Shown here: positions 45,247-57,706 of the stretch, in pieces
How positions within the stretch are numbered: the stretch's first letter is position 1
How the letters are laid out: each line of letters opens with the position of its first letter
DNA from: Zea mays
Taxonomy: Eukaryota; Streptophyta; Magnoliopsida; Poales; Poaceae
Assembly (NCBI RefSeq): GCF_902167145.1
Contig: NC_050097.1
Coordinates: forward strand, 38,610,095 to 38,674,094
Reading direction: 5' to 3'
DNA: 64,000 nt
Program-made: the position numbers and the translations under genes
Notes under the pieces: model-generated
Databases searched by the model: none
Told to the model about the DNA's origin: nothing
What the model saw: only the letters and a program-made list of their open reading frames with translations

Positions 45247-45606
45247 CCAACTATTGGTAAAGAATTAAGGGTACCTAGACTTAAGCAACAAATGGCAAAG
45301 GTGAAACTAACACATCCCAAATTTGTAGTTATTGTTCAAACTCAGAATGTTAATTGACAGTTTCTCCATTCTAATAAAACGACACCAGACTTTCAGAGGG
45401 TACTGGAACAATTTGCATTTCCACATGCTCTTATTATTTGAACCATAGTTCATTCAAAAGAAATATCGATAATTGAACCACTTACATAGAGACCCACACG
45501 GTTTGACAAAGCATGCGCTTCAAGATGATAATAAAGCTGCTCAGAGTGAATAGTGTTTGACGCGCCCCCTGCGCGCGCTGTTTTGTTAGCATCGTATCAA
45601 TATGTA

Positions 45607-45762
45607 CTCGCTCTGTCCCCTCCTCTATTCAAATATAATGTTTGTTTTAGCTTTCTGTTTTTATCTATATTCAAATGATTGATAATTGATAACGAATCTA
45701 GACACATATAAAACATGAATCTATTAACATCCTAAAACGAATACTATTTTAGGACGGGAGAG
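45607..45762. mobile_element. Degenerate Stowaway-like MITE, unit D
   Basis: This is the unit D copy. It carries small indels, as expected for the more diverged paralogue, and its presence shows that the insertion predates all four units. Confidence 0.62.
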
Positions 45763-45987
45763 TATATATAAAAAAGAAGGATGGTATATACAACAGTAAA
45801 TACAACAATGACATTTCTTTTCTTTTTTTTTACAAACAAACCGAAGATATGATTATATATATAATTTTGTCCCAATTCGAAGTTGTACATCATCTAAAAT
45901 ATATAAGTTGCAATGATCTGTTATCTTCATGAACCATGTAGCCCTTGTATTTGTACACATAAAAACACACCACTGCGTCAAATGATA

Positions 45988-46217
45988 CTCCCTCTGTTCT
46001 TAAATATGATGCCGTTGATTTTTTTTAAAACTTTGATTACTCGTCTTATTCAAAGTATTTATTCGAAAATGTAAATTTTCAAGTAATGTCCAAACAACGA
46101 TAAAACAAATCATAACAAAATAAATGATAAATGATAATTTACAATTTTTTAATAAAACAACTGGTTAAAGTTTTCAAAAAAAAAAAATCAATGGTGTCAT
46201 ATAGTTAAGAACGGAGG
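45988..46217. mobile_element. Stowaway-type MITE, unit D
   Basis: This is the unit D copy, with a changed terminus (CTCCCTCTG) and extra internal bases. It is followed directly by the empty site of the solo LTR seen in the other units. Confidence 0.78.
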
Positions 46218-47160
46218 TAGTACTAAATATGCAAATAACCCTTGTATTGTATCTATACTAAACATGCATCATCAAATGGTACTAAACTGTATCAAATGGT
46301 ACTAAACATGCATCGTCACGACTAGCAGATGTCTCAAATAACCAAGTTCTGTTTTCCATCTCTCACATTGCTACCAACATAGTACTTTAACTACACACCG
46401 TTCTAAATTGTGTGAACAAAGCCCACTATACGGTTTGTCGCCATAAAATTCTAGCTCATATGTTACTCTCTCCTAAATTTTGTGATTCTGTATTACCGCC
46501 CGAAGGAATTAGGTTAAGAATATCAGTGGGCAAGGATAAACTAATGATGAAAAAAACCATAGGATGAATGCTATGCCGAACTCAAACAAGCCTAACTAAG
46601 TTTTTCTTTTAAAGTTGCAGCCACCTGCATTAGAATAGTAACCTATGAAATATTTATGCCTAAATTGAAATGGAATCTTAATTGCTTGTAGTATAAACAA
46701 ATTCGATAGTTATGGCATCTGTGATACCTGAGTATCCATCAAATGGAACCTTATGATTCCTATCATGCCAAACCACCATTATATACAATCATCAGAACAT
46801 ATACACTGTTCTAGTAGAATAAGTTGAGATTAGTGTACCCTAAAATCTTAATGCATCTTCTTGTAGCAGCTTCTTTTGCTTTTTCGTCCTAGGAAAGAAA
46901 TTAGTATGGCATTGATATAGACACTTGGACCAACTGTCTACAAAACAAATATTAGTTCGAGGATGTGTGCTTCCAATAATTTGTAGTTTTTTCTTTTTTA
47001 ACTTACTATTGCTTATCCTCGGGTCTTGTCTGTTTTTCTTACCACTTCATGACTCACACAGCTAACAACGTGTCCAAATGAAACCTGATAAGCGAGCATC
47101 CAAATTTAATTGTTGGCGGTACCTTGGTTTTCCCCTGAACTTTGTTTTTTCCTCTTGCAG

Positions 47161-47387
47161 GGCAAAATCAGCCCACGTAACTATTAGAGAGGGTTCTGTT
47201 GAAAATGCAATGTCTATGGGACCTGGTAAAATGGATCCTAAATATAGTTGAAGAGGCGTGCAACATGATCTTTGTGCTCATTTAAGAATGTTGGGGCGTG
47301 AGGAATGCAGGTGGGAGTTTAGGAACTGGTTACTGAAGTATACATGAAGATGAAGCAAATAATTATTTGCTAGAAATCCGACATCAG
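47161..47387 (+). pseudogene. Unidentified exon-like block with in-frame stop, unit D
   Basis: This is the diverged copy. The TGA is shared with units A and B, so the block was already broken in their common ancestor. A small insertion after FRNW shifts the frame further. Confidence 0.45.
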
Positions 47388-49035
47388 GTAACAGTCCGTG
47401 GACATTAATATACACATCTATCTTGTTCCAAACTTTTTTTGTTGCTATCAAGTTAACATGGGGCCAGTCAGAAACTGGGCACATAATTGTTTTTTATCTT
47501 CACGCCACCTCCTCACGGTGCCATCTAGCTCTGGAAATGCAGAAAGAAGAAGCTCAAGGAGTTCAAACGCTAGTTGCTTCAAACAAACTGGGGACTATAT
47601 TGTACGGAAGAAAAACCCAAATAGAAATGTAAGCTGGTGATCAAATTATTGATGCTGCTCTTCTTTTATTTCCTATTGTTTCTCAAATGCATGTTGCTTC
47701 CTATGTTCCATAGAAACAATTCAGACAACAAATCGTACATCCGTAGTGTTAGGAAAACATACGATAAATGGACACCAGAGCAAAATTTTGCAATAAATCT
47801 CCCCACGTAATTATCATGTGGTCCATGTGAATTCATACTCCTATCTATTACTTCCTCCATTCCAAATTATAAAACAATTTTAGTTTTCTAGAACCGTGAA
47901 GGAACTCCATGTATGCAACCTGGGTCAATTAATCTATGATAGGATAGCTGGTTCAGTTGGTCACCGAGGATCTGCTCTTGCATGACTGAGAATCTGATGC
48001 CGCCAAATGGGAGGGAGGGCTTTGGTGCTTAGGTAATAACAACTATACAAAAGATGAAATTTGTAGTGTCTACTGCAAGAGAAACTTGAGGGGCTACCAA
48101 TACAGGTCCAGCTTCCACCATATTCAAACCCACACACTAGGGAACTCCATAAAAAGTAAATTAACAGACAATGTGGTCTCCAAGAATACTTACCCGAAGA
48201 AAGAATTATATATCCTAAGCACATTCTGCTTTCATAATCCTTTCGACCAACTAGACTCAGCAAAAAGGCAATGCGGAGGGAAGGGAGCTCTTCAGGAAGG
48301 GGATTGAGGAGGGGGTGACGTGAGAGCCGATAGGACAAAATCGTGGAGGTGGAACATTGCAACAGATGAGATGTTCATCATCATATAGCATCGACAACAT
48401 ATATCCATTCAATAGGTCCTTAAGACAGCTTCAAAAAAAGAGATGTGGTAGGTAACAGGTAATGAGGGTGCATCAAATCCTAGATAAACCTCATAATCAA
48501 CCCTAAGTATTTGTGCAACAGAGCATCTTTCCTCAAGTAAATTTCATTGACATAATATTACTTTCTAACAAAACAACCATATTCCGATTATAACACCAGT
48601 CTTTAGTACTACAGGGTTGCTACAGATACCGAAAAAAGGGGAGATAAGGATTCCAAAACACTCGGAGGAAACATGTATATGGGGCCATATCCAATCAAGA
48701 AATACAAACAAACGTGGCATCACAAAGAAATTTTCTCTAGTAAGCAAGTAGGTACCATTATAACTTCGATGATCAGAGTAACTTCCATTTAGTTGACTTC
48801 TTGATCCAACCCATTTTCCATCAGATCTCCTATTTTCGTTCTACTCATCATTGTCATCCTGCAAAATGATGATCAATGAACACATAGTGAAATTCAAAGA
48901 GAATAACATGTTTTCAAAAATAAGGATCATTGCCATCCTGTAAGGGTATCCATTTCGTTGAGGATCATTGTCATCTTGTAAGGGTATCCATTTCATTGAG
49001 GATCTATTCCTTAAAAAATACTCACGATGAAGCCT
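47388..49035. other. Unit D region with no supported gene
   Basis: The segment is the diverged counterpart of about 5949-7600. It holds the 2 x 38-bp repeat at 48924-48999. No GH36 exon follows it. Confidence 0.55.
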
Positions 49036-49400
49036 ACAGGTCAAGTAAAATATGTTAGAATATATTTAGTAGTTTAGATATATATAAGAATATGTACATG
49101 TGTAGATGAACGATTGACAAAATGGTCTAACAACATAATTTAACTTGAATTTATTTTTCATCATAGCCCAAAAGACGTGTATCAGTGGCATAATCAACTA
49201 TATATATGTGCAGCCATTTATTCAACATATATTACAGGTCAAGTAAAATATATTAGAGTATATTCAGTAGTTTAGATATATAGGAACATGCACATGTGTA
49301 GACGCACGATTGACAAAATGGTTCGATAGCATAATTTAATATGAATTTATTTTCATCAGAACTCAAAAGTGTATATCAGTGCCATAATCAATCGTATGAC
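49036..49400. repeat. Tandem duplication of about 198 bp at the end of unit D
   Basis: The segment beginning ACAGGTCAAGTAAAATAT at 49036 recurs from 49234 with about 10-15% divergence. Units A and B have one partial copy (from about 7600 and 36650), which switches to other sequence after CATAATTTAA. Confidence 0.8.
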
Positions 49401-49715
49401 ACAACTTAATTTTTTAGTTCATTTTTTCGAGATATTGCTTTATGGAGAAGCTTAAAGTTGATCTTATTCATCCCAAGGATCGTTGGCAACATATTCATTA
49501 CCGTAGTGTCAGTTTACTTTAGGAGAAATGGGAAAAGTGCCTCCAGAAGACAGTAACAATAACAGCTAAGGACAGTAAAAAAGTTAGAACTCTAGATTCT
49601 ATGCAGCTCCCAGCCGCTGGTGGTGGCGTGTGGCCTCCACAGCAAAATCAAAATATCAGGTATAGACAATAAAAGAAATTTGGAGTTGTCCAGCTGCTCG
49701 AAGCCTGGTGGGACA

Positions 49716-50389
49716 TGTTGGGGACTTGTTCTCAAATGCTATGAATTAAGAACAAGGCAACACAGAAAAGGTTAATGGTTAATGCCCTTCGTCCTTCGAA
49801 GCATTATTCCCCTCAGGATATAATGATCTTTAGACGAAGGTCATGAAGGATGTACCTTCATCATCATTGTATATATATATATATATTAATGAAAGAAGAA
49901 GCATATTAGACATGAGAAATAACATAAATGATCATATGACATTATTAATATTTCTTTATTATATCATTATGAATGAACGTGAACAATATTGAATTATATT
50001 TATACCTTCGGCTTGACATAAGGCAAAAATCCAAGCGTGACGTACGAGCAAATGCAGGTCAACGTGAACAGTACGGGAATATTGTTCATCTATTTATAGG
50101 CACAGGACGCAGCCTATGTAAAATTACATTTATGTCCTTCACATTTACTACTGTATTATGGACAACTCATCGAGGACTGGACGGCCTTTTCTCCTTCAAG
50201 TCGGTTCCTTTTTCCGCTGTTGAGCCGAAGCTATTCCGCCCGTAGCTTCGGAGCAGCATCATCCTTCGTTCTGACCATGCTTGTGTACGACTTTGATCTA
50301 TATCCGAAGGTACCTGTTTACATGTTACACTTGGAAAACATTGTTAAACCACGTTTTTGAGGACCTTCGGAGGACGAAGGCCCCCAACA
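49716..50389 (-). repeat. 3' LTR of the Gypsy derivative
   Basis: It begins TGTTGGGGACTTG and ends GGCCCCCAACA on plus, and it contains a TA microsatellite near 49870. The adjoining minus-strand GCGAGGGGCTAC is the likely polypurine tract. Confidence 0.88.
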
Positions 50390-50704
50390 GTAGCCCCTCG
50401 CGGTATTAATTCGTTTGAGATAACGAATTTAGTCTGCGACCTGGACGAAGGCCTTAAACCGAAGGTCCGAAAAAACACCTTCCCTTTGCTAGAATAGCAA
50501 CAGTCAATGACAGACGGGACCCTCCCACTCGGGGCGCGTCGGGCGTATAAATAAGAACTCACACTGGCCACATTTGGTATGCTATTTGCGCCGCTTGCTT
50601 TATTTGCTCAATTTTATAGCTCTTGCTCACCAACGTTTGCTTAGTTTTTCGAGTTCTTTCAGCTTCGTCTTGAAGAGCATGTTTTCGTTATTTCCGAATA
50701 AAAG

Positions 50705-53700
50705 ATGTCTCAAGACAAGAAAGTTGTTGCTGAGACGAAGCTAACCGAAGAGGAAGCTCTTTGAACAGAAGAAGGCTGTGGATCCTTATATAGCTGGGTT
50801 TCTAGAATCAATGGCAAAATCAAATACAGAGAAGATTACAAAAGAAATGTTGGAGGGCTTGTCTGAGGATACTAGTGACAGTTATGATGCAGAGAGTGGG
50901 GGTGAAGATTCCGAAGATCGGCCGTGGAGGCCAAGCCATACAATTTTCGGGAACTCGACCATCAAGCAAAGTCACATTGAGAGCATGAGGGGAAGGTACT
51001 TTTGGGATTTATCTATTGTGAGGGCTGGCGAAAACAATAGCACTCCTGCGCCTGAGAAGGATGAAGTTGTGATCTTTCGAAGCTTTTTTAAAGCTGGGCT
51101 TCGGTTCCCACTGAGCAGGTTCGTGGTGGAAGTGTTGAAAACCTTCCAAATTTTCCTTCATCAAGTGACCCCCGAAGCCATATTGAGAACGGGAGTTTTC
51201 GTCTGGGCGGTAAGGAGCCAAGGGATAGAGCCAAGCGTAAAATGTTTCTGTAGCATGCATGAACTTATGTATGAGACGAAGGCTACGAGAAAGGAAAAGT
51301 ATCACAACAACTTCGGTTGTTACGGATTTACCGCCCGTCCCAACTCAAGCTACCCAGTACCAACATTCAGGAAAAGATGGCCGGGAAATTGGATGGAGGA
51401 ATGGTTCTATGTGAAAAACGACTTAGCAGAGAGAGAGAGAGAGAGGATATTAAGGAGGTCATTATGCGTCCCATATGGTCCCGCTTCGGCCTACGAAGGC
51501 CGAAGGTTGAAAACGATGAGGCCGCCGAAGCATGCCAGAAGGCCTTTGGTAATGTATGCTTCTTCATTGGTACAAGAGACCTAATTCAAGAACATATAGC
51601 GTTCAGAGTATGGCCTCTTGGAGAGAATTGGGAGATGACGAAGGAGTCTGTCACCGAGTTTGGCGAAGGTGACCTGGTTCGACTAAAATATACCTTCAGA
51701 TAAATTTGATGAACCAAATGACGACTGGCTAAAATGTATTGAATCTATAAATGATGAATTGCTTGGGTCATATTCCAAAGCAGAAGATGATGCATTATCC
51801 ACATCCTTCGGGGGCCGAGGAAAAAAAGATTGAATAGAGTTTTTGATGCCATTGGTTTTGTTTACCCTGATTACTGCTACCCGCTGCGGGGACGAGGAAG
51901 AAAGAGGAAAACCGCAGCTTCGGCCAAGACTGCTGCTTCGGCCACTCCAGATGAGCCCGCGCCGAAGAGCAGAAGGTTGAAAGTTCTCACCCACCGGCCA
52001 CGCTATATCGAGCCGGCCGAGGTACCCGAGTTTGGTGGGGAAACTTCTTCAACTGCTAAACCAAAGGAGCCTATTCCTCCTACACAGAAAGCTGAGGATC
52101 CAGATACGATGCCGAAGGTATCTTCATCCGTGCTAGATGTGTCAAAAGTCGATAAAAATAAGGTGGAAGAACAAAAAATTGAAGGAACAGAAGTGTTAAG
52201 AATTTTAAGCCCTTCGACAGAAGTAACCATGCCGAAGGCTGGAAAAAGTCTTGTGGCAACTCCCAAAAGAAGAAGGATGGCAAATGTACTAGATGTGTTA
52301 GAATCAGTAAAGGCTTTAAGCTCTACTCCTTCAAAGAAAACCGCCGAGGTTTCAAAACTACAAGCCGAACCTGAATCAAAACTGGCTGAAACTGAAGCTG
52401 CAGCAAGCCAAGCTAGTTCCGAGGCTGGGCCTTCTAAGCTTGCCGAGAAAAAACCTTCGAAAACTGAAGACAAGACAACATAAGAAAAAACCTCAGAACA
52501 AACTTCGCCTAAAAAGATTGCTACTCCTGCTCCCGAAGCTTTGGAAGAGAGCATTGATTACATCATCCGCCATGCTTCAGGAAAGACACTTACTTCAGAA
52601 GAAAAACGAGAAGCCCAACATTATGCCCAAAGACTGAAATACCCGAAAGGGGCACTGGTGTTTAATGGCAGCGGAGAAGAAGACTTTTTATACTATCTCC
52701 CGGATAACAAAGAGATATTCGTCAGCCGGGAGATAGGAAGAAGCTTCGGATTTCCGAAACTAGAAGACGGCCTCTCCGTATTATCAAAGGATGAACTAGC
52801 TGTCAGTTTAGCATATAATAGTATAAAGGTACGAAAATCAATTCTTGTATTTGAAGACGAATTATTTTATTTATTTATACTTAATTCTGTTCTCCTCTTG
52901 CAGGGCTTGATCCTTAGCAATGCCCTCAGGGCTCAGGAAAATATCGAAGATGAAGGGTATAGAATGGCTCTGGACAACCTTCGCTCAGAGGTGATTGAGC
53001 TAAGAAACGAAGGCCTTGAAAAAGATAAAATATTAATTTCATTGATAAACAAAATAAAAGAAGACGAAGCTAATTCCAAAGTTCAAGCTGAAGCCCAGAA
53101 GAGTGAAATTGAAGATCTTCGGAAACAATTGGTTGAGGCCAAATTAAAATGCGTTGTCACTGAAGCTGATCGAGATGCCAGTGAGTACTGGAAAATTACT
53201 TTGAAAAGACAGTTGCAGAGCTTCGTGCATCAAAGGAAAGGTGTTTTGAAAAATCTGTGGAGTGCGTGAAAAAGATGAAGACTAGCTTCGCCAACGTGGG
53301 CGCCTACTCTAATGAAGACAATTTCATACGAGGTGACCCTGAGGGCGTTATTGAGTGGATCAGTTGTGAAGCCGAAGCTTTTGAGGAAATCCTAAGTGAT
53401 CGTGGGGACGTCTGCGCCTTCTCTGGCGCGAGAGGAGTTGTCGCTGTCCTGGAGAAGGCGGGCTGTGAACATGTTAAAACCTTGGCCTAGGCCGAAAGTG
53501 CCTTCTCTATTGACGATACAAAAGACCCCCTCAGCCGAAGCAAGTCTAATAGGCGGAAATTTTTTTACTGATATCTGGGAAAATGGCGGCTGAAAGATGG
53601 CTCATGAAATAATGAAGAAGAGCGAAAAAGATATTCATGACGCTCGGGAAGCAACGAAAGAAGCTGAGAGAGCTGCGGAACTCGAAAGACGGATAGGTAC

Positions 53701-53920
53701 TTCTTAATAGCTTTTAGCTTTGTTTATTTTCGTGACTTCGAGCTAAATGATGCTTTCTACTGCAGCTGAACTACCTCCTCCTCCGGAGCCGTTCGACCCA
53801 TTGGCTGACCCAGAAACGAGGAAAGCAATAGAAGTCATCAATGTGGCCGAAGCCATTGTCGACGAAGTTGTTACCAAACTGCTTAACGAAGTCGCAGAGA
53901 AAGTTCTGAAGGAAGAATAG
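50705..53920 (+). pseudogene. Antisense extra gene of the Gypsy derivative (PF04195-like, coiled coil)
   Basis: The gene reads opposite to gag. A short start at 50705 (MSQDKK) meets a stop or shift near 50762, and the main frame follows from 50778. Residues including FFKAGLRFPLSRFVVEVLK and VWAVRSQGIEPSVKCF resemble the 'putative gypsy type transposon' domain PF04195. A frameshift occurs in the AG microsatellite at 51428-51445. Later parts are Lys/Ala/Pro/Glu-rich (51830-52483), then a conserved block (YIIRHASGKTLTSEEKREAQ). After an intron (52829-52903), a coiled coil runs to about 53270. A last intron is 53697-53765 and the stop is TAG at 53918-53920. The function of this ORF class is unknown. 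Confidence 0.72.
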
Positions 53921-54951
53921 GAGTAATTGTAAAAATATTTTCTAGGGTGTTAATTTAACATTTGTTGAACTAAGTTTGTAATATTTGATGTTTATATTTC
54001 TCAGTGTAATATGTAAGTTATTTGTAGATCAACTCTTTGCGATGCATGAAATTTTATGTACATACCGTTTTTGAGCCGTTGGCGAAAAAACACCTTCCCT
54101 TCTTTTCATGCTTCGCAAAGAAGAATTTTTATCCTTCGTAAGATCATCCACTCTTCGTAAAAACGTCGATGCTTCGTAATCAATAGATCCCTTCTTCCAT
54201 ATCAGGATTGATGAAGCCGCAATTCTTAGCTTGCTTTTGTCTTAGCACCTTTTCATTTTTGTAAGGCAATCTCCGAAGGTTGGCTTTGTTTTTAATTGAT
54301 GTCATTGGTGTGGTATGATGTATGATGAGATGCTATGTGATATGATGTGATGATATGATGCAAAGAATGATGCTAATGCTGAAGACACATACTCCCACTG
54401 AAGCACAATCTTTGCGTCCCCTTAGGAATGATCAAAATCTCTTTGCCGTTTATTTTTTTGGCTTCACCGCTTATTTTTCGGTGTAAGTTCTGCATCCCCT
54501 TAGGAACGTCTTTTAAACTTCTTCGCCTTCTATTTCGGTGGTATTTGGCTCTGCATTCCCTTTGGAACGACTTTTGAGCAGAAAACTTACACTGCGCTCC
54601 CTTGGGAACGACTTTTTGTAGCTTCGGCGAACTTACGCTGCGTTCCTTTGGAACAACTTTCTATAGCTTCGGTAAAGTTACAATGCGATTTTTAGCTCTG
54701 CATTCCCTTAGGAACAACTTTTGAGCTTCGGCAATTTGGGGCTTCGTAAATCTATGAAAAGATATATTTCTCAAGAACGAAGCTATTTGAAAATGACAAG
54801 AAGACTAGATTTACATTGATTGTTCTTTATTAAAAAAGAAAATGACAAGGAATATAAAAGTGCTTCAGAGGTAGGATATGTCTCAATAGATGTGTTTTGA
54901 TTCTAGCACAGTACTGTTGACTGTGCGAGCTTCGGATTCCTCCCTGAGGTC
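53921..54951. other. Spacer of the Gypsy derivative with degenerate tandem repeats
   Basis: No coding sequence is seen. Between about 54390 and 54730 six or so degenerate units of the type CTGCRTTCCCTTRGGAACGA follow each other every 50-70 bp, mixed with GCTTCGG motifs. In a full-length element the pol genes would lie next to this region. Confidence 0.7.
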
Positions 54952-56412
54952 TCACTGCTGATGGGTCTGATGGCTCCCTTCTGGCTGCTGACCTCGTGAA
55001 TAGGTAGGTTGTAGTGGCGGCGGAGGTGGAAGTTGTGGCCAAGAAGCCTGTGGCTGACTAGCCGAAGCAACAGAGGCTGCAGAATGGTTGCCCATATATT
55101 CTGGTATGTAGGGTGAGTGACACGAAGCAGTATGCAGAACCTGCTTCGGTTGGCTTTGCCGAGCTTCGGCTTCTACGATCTCCTTCTGCTTTTGGATAGT
55201 AATTTGGCACATTCTTGTAGTATGGCCCTTGTCTTCTCCACAAAATAAGCAGTAGATCTTTCTAGGCTGGTCCCCATATCTTCCTCCGAAGCCCCTGGCA
55301 CCTCTGCCTCTTGGAGCTGGCGGCCGGAAAGAGCTTTGTTGATACCCCGAAGATTGTGAAGTATACTGCGGCCTCTGCGGCTGACTTCCTCTGTCGTCAC
55401 TCTGAGTGGAGTTGTGAATTGACCTGACATGCCTTGGGTAGATTCTTCCTCCTAAGCCCCTGGCCATCTCAGAGAACCTGTAAGCCTCCTCCCTTCTTTG
55501 GCGGAAGTCGTTGTCAGCCCGGATGTATTCATCCATCTTTTGAAGCAGCTTATCCAGAATCTGTGGAGGCTTTCTAGCAAAATACTGAGCAGTAGGTCCT
55601 GGACGAAGCCACTTGATCATGGCCTCAATGACAATTTCATTGGGCACTATAGGTGCTTGCGCTCTCAGACGCAAGAACCTTCGGACGTATGCCTGTAGAT
55701 ACTCCTCGTGGTCTTGCGTGCATTGAAACAAGGCCTGAGCTGTGACCGGCCTCGTCTGAAAACCTTGGAAACTTGTCAGTAGCATATCCTTGAGCTTCTG
55801 CCACGAAGTAATAGTCCATGGCCGAAGAGAAGAATACTATGTCTGGGCCACATTGCGAACTGCCATGACGAAGGACTTGGCCATAACAACTACATTGCCT
55901 CCATATGAAGATATAGTTGCTTCATAACTCATCAAAAACTGCTTCGGATCCGAATGCCCATCATACATAGGGAGTTGAGGTGGCTTGTATGATGGATGCC
56001 ATGGGATAGCTTGCAGTTCTGCTGCCAAGGGAGAAGCAGCATCAAAGGTAAAGGTATCATGATTAAAATCATCATACCATCCATCCTCGTTGAATAGGCC
56101 TTCTTGATGAAACTCCCTGTGCTGGGGCCTTTGATCTTGTTCGTCTTGAGCAAGATGGTGTACTTCTTCAGTGGCTTCGTCGATCTGCCTTTGAAGATCA
56201 GCCAGTCGGGCCATCTTCTCCTTCTTCCTTTGTACTTGCTGATGGATTATCTCCATGTTTCTGATTTCTTGGTCCAACTCTTCCTCCTGGAGTGTTGGAC
56301 TAGTGGCCTTCTTCTTCTGGCTTCGGGCCTCTCGGAGAGAAAGGGTCTCTTGATTTGGGTCTAGTGGCTATAGTGCGGCAGCCCCTGGCGCTGAAGTTTT
56401 CTTCGGCGGCAT
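54952..56412 (-). pseudogene. gag: Decayed gag of the Gypsy derivative
   Basis: The frame starts at ATG (56412) with MPPKKTSAPGAAA and meets a stop at about 56370. It reopens through a heptad-rich stretch (VQRKKEKMARLADLQRQID), meets another stop near 55837, then reads a retrotransposon gag core (FQCTQDHEEYLQAYVRRFL) and a CCHC knuckle CLFCGEDKGHTTRMC at about 55200-55245. A Gln/Pro-rich tail ends near 54952. With at least two nonsense codons and no pol after it, it is not functional. Confidence 0.82.
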
Positions 56413-56461
56413 GACGAAGGTCGGTGCTTGCCGAAGGTGGTCGAAAAAAGGGTTCACCGGA

Positions 56462-56472
56462 GGTGGGCGCCA
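56462..56472 (-). promoter_or_regulatory. Primer binding site of the Gypsy derivative
   Basis: Minus-strand TGGCGCCCACC lies one base from the 5' LTR. TGGCGCC primer sites are seen in several plant Gypsy groups and are usually assigned to a tRNA ending GGCGCCA. The exact tRNA is not established here. Confidence 0.7.
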
Positions 56473-56473
56473 A

Positions 56474-57142
56474 TGTTGGGGACTTGTTCTCAAATGCTAT
56501 GAATTAAGAACAAGGCAACACATAAAAGGTTAATGGTTAATGCCCTTCGTCCTTTGAAGCATCATTCTCCTCAGGATATAATGATCTTCAGACAAAGGTC
56601 ATGAAGGATGTACCTTTATCATCATAGTATATATATATATTAATGAAAGGAGAAGCATATGAGACATGAGAAATAACATAAATGATCATATGACATCATT
56701 AATATTTCTTTATTATATCATTATGAATGAACGTGAACAATATTGAATTATATTTATACCTTCGGCTTGACAGAAGACAAAAATCCAAGCGTGACGTACG
56801 AGCAAATGCAAGTCAACGTGAACAATACGAGAATACTGTTCATATATTTATAGGCACAGGGCGCAACCTATGTAAAATTACATTTATGTCCTTCACATTT
56901 ACTACTGTATTATGGACAACTCATCGAGGACTGGATGGCCTTTTCCCCTTTAAGTCGGTTCCTTTTTCTGCTGTTGACTGAAGCTATTCCGCCCGTAGCT
57001 TTGGAGCAGCATCATCCTTCGTTCTGACCATGCTTGTGTACGACTTTGATCTATATCCGAAGGTACCTGTTTACATGTTACACTTGGAAAACATTGTTAA
57101 ACCACATTTTTGAGGACCTTCGGAGGACGAAGGCCCCCAACA
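56474..57142 (-). repeat. 5' LTR of the Gypsy derivative
   Basis: It has the same TG..CA ends as the left LTR and differs by several small indels (TA microsatellite) and about 30 substitutions by eye. Confidence 0.88.
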
Positions 57143-57246
57143 TGGCAGCCATCATCTATAGAATAGCAGTAGATGATAATGATGACATAAGTGAAGCTGG
57201 ATCAAATATAGATCTTGCAAATGACAACTTGTATGCTATTGTTTAG

Positions 57247-57706
57247 GTATAAAGTGGGGATTATCTTAGTGCTAAAAGGCATATAGGTTCTTATATATCA
57301 AATTTAATGGCTCAGGATAAACCTAAGTAAACTCTCACTAAAATACAACTCTTTGGAAAAAGAAGTGGAAGAAAAAATGCAATAGAAGGTAAAATGTTAA
57401 AAGAGAACTACAGTCAGCTTGTCAAAAGATACAATGTCTGCTCATTTAATATGCTATTCCAGAATCCAGATTGAATGTTTGTTTGTTTATTAATGAAATC
57501 ACATGTATTCTTGCATAGCAAAGAATTAGAAAATTTTACACAAATGAACTAATACAACAAAAGGCACTCACAGTTCTTGATCCAGAAGTCCACCCCCTCT
57601 TGGCCTCATCCTCCCCGTTTCTACTGGCAACATGGCTAGTTTTTGCCTCGTTGTGCATCCTCTATCATACCACCTCTCGAAGAGATCCAGCTACCTAGTT
57701 ACCCGT
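57247..57706. other. AT-rich flank, no gene seen
   Basis: The stretch lies between the stop of the split pseudo-ORF and the next LTR. No feature is supported. Confidence 0.5.

Larger units (their letters stand above)
44998..49140. repeat. Diverged partial duplication unit D
   Basis: The sequence starts at a point matching about 2636 of unit A and runs colinearly to the equivalent of about 7710, where homology ends. It shows several percent substitutions and many indels against A, B and C. It lacks the solo LTR, lacks one copy of two short tandem duplications present in A, and lacks the GH36 exons. It looks like an older paralogue of the same region. Confidence 0.9.
49716..57142 (-). mobile_element. 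Pol-less Ty3/Gypsy derivative with antisense extra gene (Grande/Tat-like)
   Basis: The LTRs of 674 and 669 bp have TGTTGGGG..CCCCAACA ends. Minus-strand order is 5' LTR (right), primer site, decayed gag, a non-coding spacer, an antisense gene on plus, and 3' LTR (left). No protease, reverse transcriptase or integrase was found. An antisense ORF before the 3' LTR is known in the Grande/Tat-type Gypsy lineage, and its PF04195-like domain fits. By-eye LTR divergence is roughly 5%, the oldest intact LTR pair here. Both flanks read ACATG, overlapping the LTR ends, so the target duplication cannot be delimited exactly. Confidence 0.82.
49442..57246 (+). pseudogene. Unidentified pseudo-ORF split by the Gypsy element
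   Basis: The left part (49442-49715) and right part (57143-57246) read in one frame across the insertion, from ATG at 49442 to TAG at 57244-57246. The left includes HPKDRWQHIHYRSVSLL and LDSMQLPAAGGGVWPPQQNQ, and the right includes AAIIYRIAVDDNDDISEAGS. Two in-frame stops (49520-49522 and 49670-49672) break it. I do not recognise the family. The composition and continuity suggest a real, now dead, coding exon or transposon gene. Confidence 0.5.
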
